Assembly: GCA_023511475.1 (NCBI GenBank)
Contig: JAIMBM010000084.1
Span: forward strand, 1-9,146
Origin: Anaerolineae bacterium
Lineage (GTDB): Bacteria; Chloroflexota; Anaerolineae; SpSt-313
DNA length: 9,146 nucleotides
Reading direction: 5' to 3'
Shown: positions 6,282 to 9,146 of the stretch, piece after piece
Layout of the letters: each line of letters opens with the position of its first letter
Position numbering within the stretch: position 1 is the first letter of the stretch
Position numbers and translations under genes: made by a program
Notes under the pieces: model-generated
What the model saw: the letters and a program-made list of their open reading frames with translations, nothing else
Told to the model about the DNA's origin: nothing
The model's database searches: none

Positions 6282-6578
6282 ATGAGGAGACTGTACCGCT
6301 CGCGTGATGAACGCATGATCGCCGGGGTGGCTGGAGGGCTTGCTCACTACTTCAACGTCGACCCCACCCTTGTGCGGCTGGCCTTTGTGGCCTTTACGCT
6401 CGGCGGGGGCGGCATTGGCCTGCTGGCTTACCTGATCCTGGCGATTATCATGCCGCTGGAGCCCATGCCGGGGATGGAAGAGATGCGCGCCCCCGGCGCT
6501 GCGTACACTCACATGGAACCCTCGGAGGAGACCCGCCGCGAGTTGAGAGAGACGCGCATCCCCGAGGTCGAGCGATAG
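6282..6578 (+). CDS. PspC-domain small membrane protein
   Basis: This 98-residue protein is almost entirely a PspC domain, the fold of phage-shock protein C. Residues 1-20 (MRRLYRSRDERMIAGVAGG) carry the typical RLYRS...RMIAGVAGGLA signature, followed by YFNVDPTLVRLAFV. One hydrophobic segment at about 32-57 includes a Gly-rich GGGGIG and ends in IIMPLEP, so it is probably an inner-membrane protein. The C-terminal 30 residues are charged and likely cytoplasmic. In proteobacteria PspC works with PspA and PspB in the envelope-stress response. Here no pspA, pspB or pspF is nearby, as is usual for stand-alone PspC proteins in other phyla, so its partner is unknown. GAGAGGA (6271-6277) ends 4 nt before the ATG. 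A convergent membrane-protein gene lies 153 nt downstream. Confidence 0.9.
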   Translation: MRRLYRSRDERMIAGVAGGLAHYFNVDPTLVRLAFVAFTLGGGGIGLLAYLILAIIMPLEPMPGMEEMRAPGAAYTHMEPSEETRRELRETRIPEVER

Positions 6579-6602
6579 GGACGAGGAAAACCGGCTGCTG
6601 AT

Positions 6603-6631
6603 GCGAGACCGGCCGAGTGCGCCGGCCTCGC
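6603..6631. terminator. Hairpin between the convergent PspC and membrane-protein genes
   Basis: GCGAG-A-CCGGC (6603-6613) pairs with GCCGG-C-CTCGC (6621-6631), giving 10 base pairs around one A/C mismatch and a 7-nt loop. A second 6-bp stem, CTGTGC/GCACAG, lies at 6668-6686. On the + strand only CTTC follows the first stem; on the - strand a TTTT occurs about 17 nt beyond it. Position suggests a two-way terminator, but the T runs are poor. Confidence 0.45.
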
Positions 6632-6731
6632 TTCAGCCAGGCTGCGCCCGGGATGGCACCGGCCAGCCTGTGCGCCACCGGCACAGCCGCCCATCACCCC
6701 TTCCCCAACCGCTCTAGCGACGCTGCCGCTG

Positions 6732-7289
6732 CTACGGCACGACCGTCACCGCCGTAGAGCCGACAACGGCCGTGCCAGACAGGACGTCGATGCGCAAGGT
6801 GCCCTCGACGTCCGAGACGTCAGTCAGCTCGCCGATGCACACGGCCTTTCCAGCGGGATCGGTGACGAATGCGCTCCCGAGCGTCTTCACCTCACCGTCG
6901 GGGAGCGTCACGCGCACCGCAAAGCTGGCGCTCTTTCCCTGCGGGCCGCGGACAAATACGAAAAGGGGCTGCCGGCTGGCCAGCTTGACCTGTGTGACGC
7001 GCACCGCCTCCGCCCGCTGCTCTCCCGTCACAAAGACCTCGACGGGGGTCACCGGGACGACCGTCTCCGGGACTATCGTGGCACTCTGCAGGTTGATCAC
7101 GATGGGCAGCGGAGGGACGCTGACCCTCCGGATCAGGGCGACAGCCTGCGGCCGCAGGAAGACAAAGCTGGTCACCAAGGCAAGGACCGCGCCGACGCCT
7201 GCTCCGAGGCAGCCGAAGCAGCCGGAAACGAATGCCCTCTGGGCAACCGAGAGAAGGCTACTCGCGGGGCTGGCACCGGGCCTGGCCAT
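6732..7289 (-). CDS. Hypothetical single-pass membrane-anchored protein
   Basis: I do not recognise a family for this 185-residue protein. After a short N terminus it has one long hydrophobic segment (about 19-45) rich in Gly, Ala and Val, with R18 before it and R46 after it. The remaining 140 residues are rich in Val, Thr and Pro and look beta-stranded (for example VTPVEVFVTGEQ, LPDGEVKTLGSAFV and VVGSTAVTVV), like an extracytoplasmic Ig-like or beta-sandwich domain. The anchored-outside topology is my inference. AAGGAGAGG (complement of 7293-7301) ends 3 nt before the ATG, a strong ribosome site, and a promoter lies at 7425-7453, so the gene is probably real. It converges on the PspC gene, and both products look membrane-bound. 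Cysteines 24 and 27 sit inside the hydrophobic segment. Confidence 0.75.
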   Translation of the reverse strand: MARPGASPASSLLSVAQRAFVSGCFGCLGAGVGAVLALVTSFVFLRPQAVALIRRVSVPPLPIVINLQSATIVPETVVPVTPVEVFVTGEQRAEAVRVTQVKLASRQPLFVFVRGPQGKSASFAVRVTLPDGEVKTLGSAFVTDPAGKAVCIGELTDVSDVEGTLRIDVLSGTAVVGSTAVTVVP

Positions 7290-7424
7290 GTGCCTCTCCT
7301 TCTCTGTTCTTTACTGCCCGACGCAGCGCGGGAAAGGCGGCCCGGACCGCCCGCCCGGCAACGGCCTGGCGGCGGCCACGCGATGCGCCGGAGCCTCTCC
7401 CGAGGCCGCGTCGGGGCCCTGCGC

Positions 7425-7453
7425 ATTATGCCACGGGTGCCCGCGGTTAGCAA
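7425..7453 (-). promoter_or_regulatory. Promoter of the - strand membrane-protein gene
   Basis: On the - strand, TTGCTA (7453-7448, four of six matches) and CATAAT (7430-7425, five of six matches) are spaced by 17 nt. Transcription would start near 7418, giving a leader of about 128 nt that is GC-rich and may be structured. Confidence 0.5.
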
Positions 7454-7483
7454 GGAAGATGCACAGACATTTCTTCAACCCGT

Positions 7484-7523
7484 GATGAACGAACTGTAAC
7501 AACTGACACCTGAGCTGTTCATC
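7484..7523. promoter_or_regulatory. Inverted repeat GATGAAC-N26-GTTCATC, candidate operator
   Basis: Perfect 7-nt arms lie at 7484-7490 and 7517-7523. The right arm overlaps the expected -35 zone of the + strand promoter for the HTH gene. Between the arms is a short direct repeat of AACTG (7492-7496 and 7501-7505). The position, just ahead of a gene for a DNA-binding protein, fits an autoregulatory operator. That role is an inference. Confidence 0.4.
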
Positions 7524-7549
7524 TTCTTTTCATCTGGCCCTCATATAAT
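7521..7549 (+). promoter_or_regulatory. Promoter of the HTH gene (perfect -10 box)
   Basis: TATAAT lies at 7544-7549, inside an AT-rich stretch that stands out from the GC-rich surroundings. At 17-nt spacing the -35 position is ATCTTC (7521-7526), a poor match, so activation or regulation at this promoter is likely. Transcription would start near 7556, about 50 nt before ATG 7607. Confidence 0.55.
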
Positions 7550-7592
7550 AACGAGGCATTGGCCGGTGTATCCGTGGTGTTCCTGGTCCATT

Positions 7593-7603
7593 GGGGAGAG
7601 GGG
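7593..7603 (+). promoter_or_regulatory. Shine-Dalgarno site that fixes the HTH gene start
   Basis: GGGGAGAGGGG ends 3 nt before ATG 7607. An alternative TTG at 7559 would lie almost at the predicted transcription start and has no ribosome site. Confidence 0.6.
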
Positions 7604-7606
7604 TCC

Positions 7607-8071
7607 ATGGTACTCTATGCGCGTGAGCTGTCGGAGGAGGAGAAGGCTCTTCTGGCCAGTTGGCTAGAGGGCGAGGATCGGGACTTGAGGCATCGGGCGC
7701 GGGTCATCCTGCTCTCGACGCAGGGATACCGCATTCCCGAGATCGGTGAGATGGTTGGCGCTCACCCCGCGAACCTGCGCAAGTGGGTCCATCGCTTCAA
7801 TGAGCGGGGGTGTCAGGGGCTCATCAGCACGCGGGCTGGCGGCGCCAAGCCGCGCTTCACGGAGGAGCAGAAGCGACGCATCGTGGCCCTCGCTCAGACG
7901 CGCCCGCGGGAGTTGGGCCTCAACTTTACCAAGTGGACCCTGCACCGCCTGGCCGAGCAGGCTGAGAAGCAGCAGATCGTGGACCGCATCAGCCACGAGT
8001 ATGTGCGGCAGATACTCCTCTCGGCCAACTGCTCCTACCGGCAGAAGGAGCCGCGCCAGAAGGCGCAGTAA
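7607..8071 (+). CDS. Stand-alone helix-turn-helix protein, IS630-type transposase N-terminal half
   Basis: This 154-residue basic protein has two DNA-binding regions of the kind that begin IS630-type transposases. The first helix-turn-helix spans about 28-66 (RHRARVILLSTQGYRIPEIG...LRKWVHRFNERG). A linker with STRAGGAKPRFTEEQ follows, then a second winged helix-turn-helix at about 85-140 (WTLHRLAEQ...ISHEYVRQIL). It ends where the DDE catalytic domain would normally start. No DDE sequence appears in any frame before the next gene, which begins 88 nt later. It could be a remnant, a first reading frame whose partner was lost, or a domesticated DNA-binding regulator. The last is favoured by its own promoter, ribosome site and a textbook terminator, and by the absence of visible terminal inverted repeats. 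Transposition by itself is not expected. Confidence 0.8.
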   Translation: MVLYARELSEEEKALLASWLEGEDRDLRHRARVILLSTQGYRIPEIGEMVGAHPANLRKWVHRFNERGCQGLISTRAGGAKPRFTEEQKRRIVALAQTRPRELGLNFTKWTLHRLAEQAEKQQIVDRISHEYVRQILLSANCSYRQKEPRQKAQ

Positions 8072-8097
8072 GGGAGGCCACAGGCACGGTCGCATAG

Positions 8098-8131
8098 GGC
8101 TGCTGCGGGTCTGGGCTGCAGCAGCCTTTTT
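8098..8131 (+). terminator. Strong intrinsic terminator after the HTH gene
   Basis: GGCTGCTGC (8098-8106) and GCAGCAGCC (8118-8126) form a perfect 9-bp stem with an 11-nt loop, followed directly by TTTTT (8127-8131). It is the clearest intrinsic terminator in the window. It lies 27 nt after the HTH stop and 28 nt before the next start codon, so it could also regulate that gene. Confidence 0.9.
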
Positions 8132-8159
8132 GTCTAGCTCGTAGCAAAGGAGGCGGAGG

Positions 8160-8930
8160 ATGATCGGTGCCATTGCCGGCGACATCATCGGCTCCGTCTA
8201 TGAGCGGGGCCGCATCAAGACCAAGGACTTTCCCCTCCTCAGCCCGCGATGCCACTTTACCGACGACACCGTCCTGACGATAGCCGTCGCCCAGGCCATC
8301 CTGACTGACGGCGACTATCTGCGCGCGGTGCGCCAGTTCGGACGCCGCTACCCCCATGCCGGCTATGGCAGCGCGTTCAAGGACTGGCTCTGGGCGGAGT
8401 ATCCCGCACCCTACAACAGCTGGGGCAACGGCTCGGCCATGCGGGTCAGCCCAGTCGGGTGGGCGTTCAGCACCGTCGAAGAGGTCCTCCTTGAGGCGGC
8501 ACGCACTGCCGAGATCACCCACAATCACCCCGAGGGCGTCAAGGGTGCACAGGCCACGGCGCTCGCCGTGTTCCTCGCGCGCACCACGCGGGATAAGGAA
8601 CTGATCCGCCGCGAGGTCTCGGCCCGCTTTGGCTACGATCTGTCGCGCACGGTAGACGACATCAGGCCCACGTATCACTTTGACGTCTCCTGTCAGGGAA
8701 CGGTTCCCGAGGCCATCATCGCCTTCCTCGATTCGACATCCTACGAGGATGCGGTGCGGAATGCCGTCTCCCTGGGCGGGGATGGTGACACCCTCGCCTG
8801 CATCACTGGGGGGATTGCGGAAGCCTTCTACGGCCCGGTGCCGGAGTTTATACGCGAGAGGGTCAGAGTCTGCCTGACGGAGGACCTCTGGGAGGTCACA
8901 GATTCCTTTTGCCGCAGAATCGGGGTCTGA
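8160..8930 (+). CDS. ADP-ribosylglycohydrolase family protein (DraG/ARH-like)
   Basis: This 256-residue protein is a short member of the family that removes ADP-ribose from modified proteins or other targets using a two-Mg2+ centre. The N terminus MIGAIAGDIIGSVYE is the family opening. The first metal motif is FTDDT (T34, D35, D36), followed by GNGSAMRVSPVGW and THNHPEGVKGAQATA. The second metal motif is LGGDGDTLA (D208, D210, T211); it has GDGDT where many relatives have GDTDT, but the metal-binding aspartates are kept. The length suits bacterial single-domain forms. No ADP-ribosyltransferase, nitrogenase or toxin gene is visible here, so the substrate is unknown. AAAGGAGG (8146-8153) ends 6 nt before ATG 8160. 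Only 28 nt separate the gene from the preceding terminator, so its own promoter must overlap that hairpin or transcription must read through. Confidence 0.93.
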   Translation: MIGAIAGDIIGSVYERGRIKTKDFPLLSPRCHFTDDTVLTIAVAQAILTDGDYLRAVRQFGRRYPHAGYGSAFKDWLWAEYPAPYNSWGNGSAMRVSPVGWAFSTVEEVLLEAARTAEITHNHPEGVKGAQATALAVFLARTTRDKELIRREVSARFGYDLSRTVDDIRPTYHFDVSCQGTVPEAIIAFLDSTSYEDAVRNAVSLGGDGDTLACITGGIAEAFYGPVPEFIRERVRVCLTEDLWEVTDSFCRRIGV

Positions 8931-9015
8931 TCGCTCGCCGCTGGCACGGCCATCGCAGGGGCTTCCCCGGTGAGGAAGGCAGGGCTTCGCCCGTGACTGT
9001 TCAGGCTCGCATCCT

Positions 9016-9094
9016 GGCAGTGCCGGCTGCCACGTGTTGCTCCCACCCCTAACCCCGCCCCCGCCGCGGTTCAGGGGCGGACAGGGACAGTCCG
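9016..9094. repeat. Small inverted repeats downstream of the ADP-ribosylglycohydrolase gene
   Basis: TGGCAG (9015-9020) and CTGCCA (9027-9032) form a 6-bp stem with a 6-nt loop. CGGAC (9078-9082) and GTCCG (9090-9094) form a 5-bp stem, with TTTT only at 9103-9106. Neither is a convincing terminator, and no better candidate for ending this transcript was seen between 8931 and 9146. Confidence 0.3.
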
Positions 9095-9118
9095 TGGCAT
9101 CATTTTATTGAGCTCTTG

Positions 9119-9145
9119 CATAATTCTTCGTGGGCCGAATAGGAG
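9119..9145 (+). promoter_or_regulatory. Possible -10 box and ribosome site of a gene beyond the right edge
   Basis: CATAAT (9119-9124, five of six matches to TATAAT) lies in an AT-rich patch starting near 9099. AGGAG (9141-9145) follows at the very end of the window. No good -35 box is seen (TGGCAT at 18-nt spacing is weak). Together they suggest a + strand gene beginning a few bases past the edge. Confidence 0.3.
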
Positions 9146-9146
9146 C

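Noticed and set aside
6037..6285. 82-codon + strand frame whose stop overlaps the PspC start codon
   Set aside because: The ATGA overlap resembles translational coupling, but the product is Arg-rich and unlike any known family, and no ribosome site precedes it.
5291..6316. Long - strand open frames (up to 341 codons) across the GNAT gene and following gap
   Set aside because: They cover the GNAT gene antisense and give low-complexity Arg/Pro/Ser/Ala-rich products without domains.
7210..7235. VSGC lipobox-like motif at residues 21-24 of the - strand membrane protein
   Set aside because: The hydrophobic stretch follows the cysteine instead of preceding it, so a transmembrane anchor is more likely than a lipoprotein signal.
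7290..7499. Short + strand frames in the divergent intergenic region
   Set aside because: They overlap the - strand promoter and leader, are Arg/Ala/Pro-rich and show no domain.
7490..8160. Complete IS630-type insertion sequence around the HTH gene
   Set aside because: No terminal inverted repeats, TA target duplication or DDE domain could be found. The downstream inverted repeat is an intrinsic terminator.
1..9146. CRISPR array, phage module or integrative element
   Set aside because: No regularly spaced repeats, integrase, attachment-site pair or phage structural gene was seen on either strand.

Overview
This GC-rich window (roughly 60-65% G+C by eye) carries seven protein-coding genes, six on the + strand and one on the - strand. 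They are spaced as in a bacterial chromosome. No tRNA, rRNA, CRISPR array, phage module or complete insertion sequence was recognised. The organism is probably a Chloroflexota-like bacterium, possibly anaerobic or thermophilic. That rests on a one-chain ADP-forming acetyl-CoA synthetase next to a BioD-like/DRTGG protein, a short PspC protein and a short ADP-ribosylglycohydrolase. It is an inference from gene content, not a phylogenetic result.

Left part (1-5160), central carbon and energy metabolism. A non-coding stretch with strong inverted repeats and an imperfect tandem repeat leads to a sigma70-like promoter (311-339) and the ADP-forming acetate-CoA ligase (381-2474). After 37 nt comes a protein combining a dethiobiotin-synthetase-like P-loop domain with a DRTGG domain (2512-3579). 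This is the domain pair found at the N terminus of large phosphotransacetylases, but without the catalytic domain. The two genes probably form an operon for acetyl-CoA/acetate conversion with ATP gain. Enolase (3810-5096) follows after a 230-nt gap with GC-rich hairpins and ends at an 11-bp terminator hairpin. ATP-yielding glycolysis and acetate formation therefore sit side by side.

Middle part (5161-7300). A near-consensus promoter (TTGACA-17-TACACT) and a leader with an 8-bp inverted repeat drive a GNAT acetyltransferase (5327-5959). A 320-nt gap rich in small hairpins precedes a 98-aa PspC-domain membrane protein (6282-6578). Convergent to it is a 185-aa single-pass membrane protein of unknown function on the - strand (6732-7289), with its own promoter at 7425-7453.

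Right part (7300-9146). A divergent, locally AT-richer intergenic region contains a perfect TATAAT box and a GATGAAC/GTTCATC inverted repeat. It leads to a 154-aa DNA-binding protein resembling only the N-terminal half of IS630-type transposases (7607-8071). A textbook intrinsic terminator (8098-8131) closes that unit. An ADP-ribosylglycohydrolase (8160-8930) begins only 28 nt further on, so the terminator could act as an attenuator. The window ends with a possible -10 box and a Shine-Dalgarno-like AGGAG, suggesting another gene starts just past the edge.

I found no clearly new multi-gene system. The most useful leads are the stand-alone IS630-type DNA-binding protein with its palindrome and downstream ADP-ribosylglycohydrolase, the structured leader of the acetyltransferase gene, and the synthetase/DRTGG gene pair.
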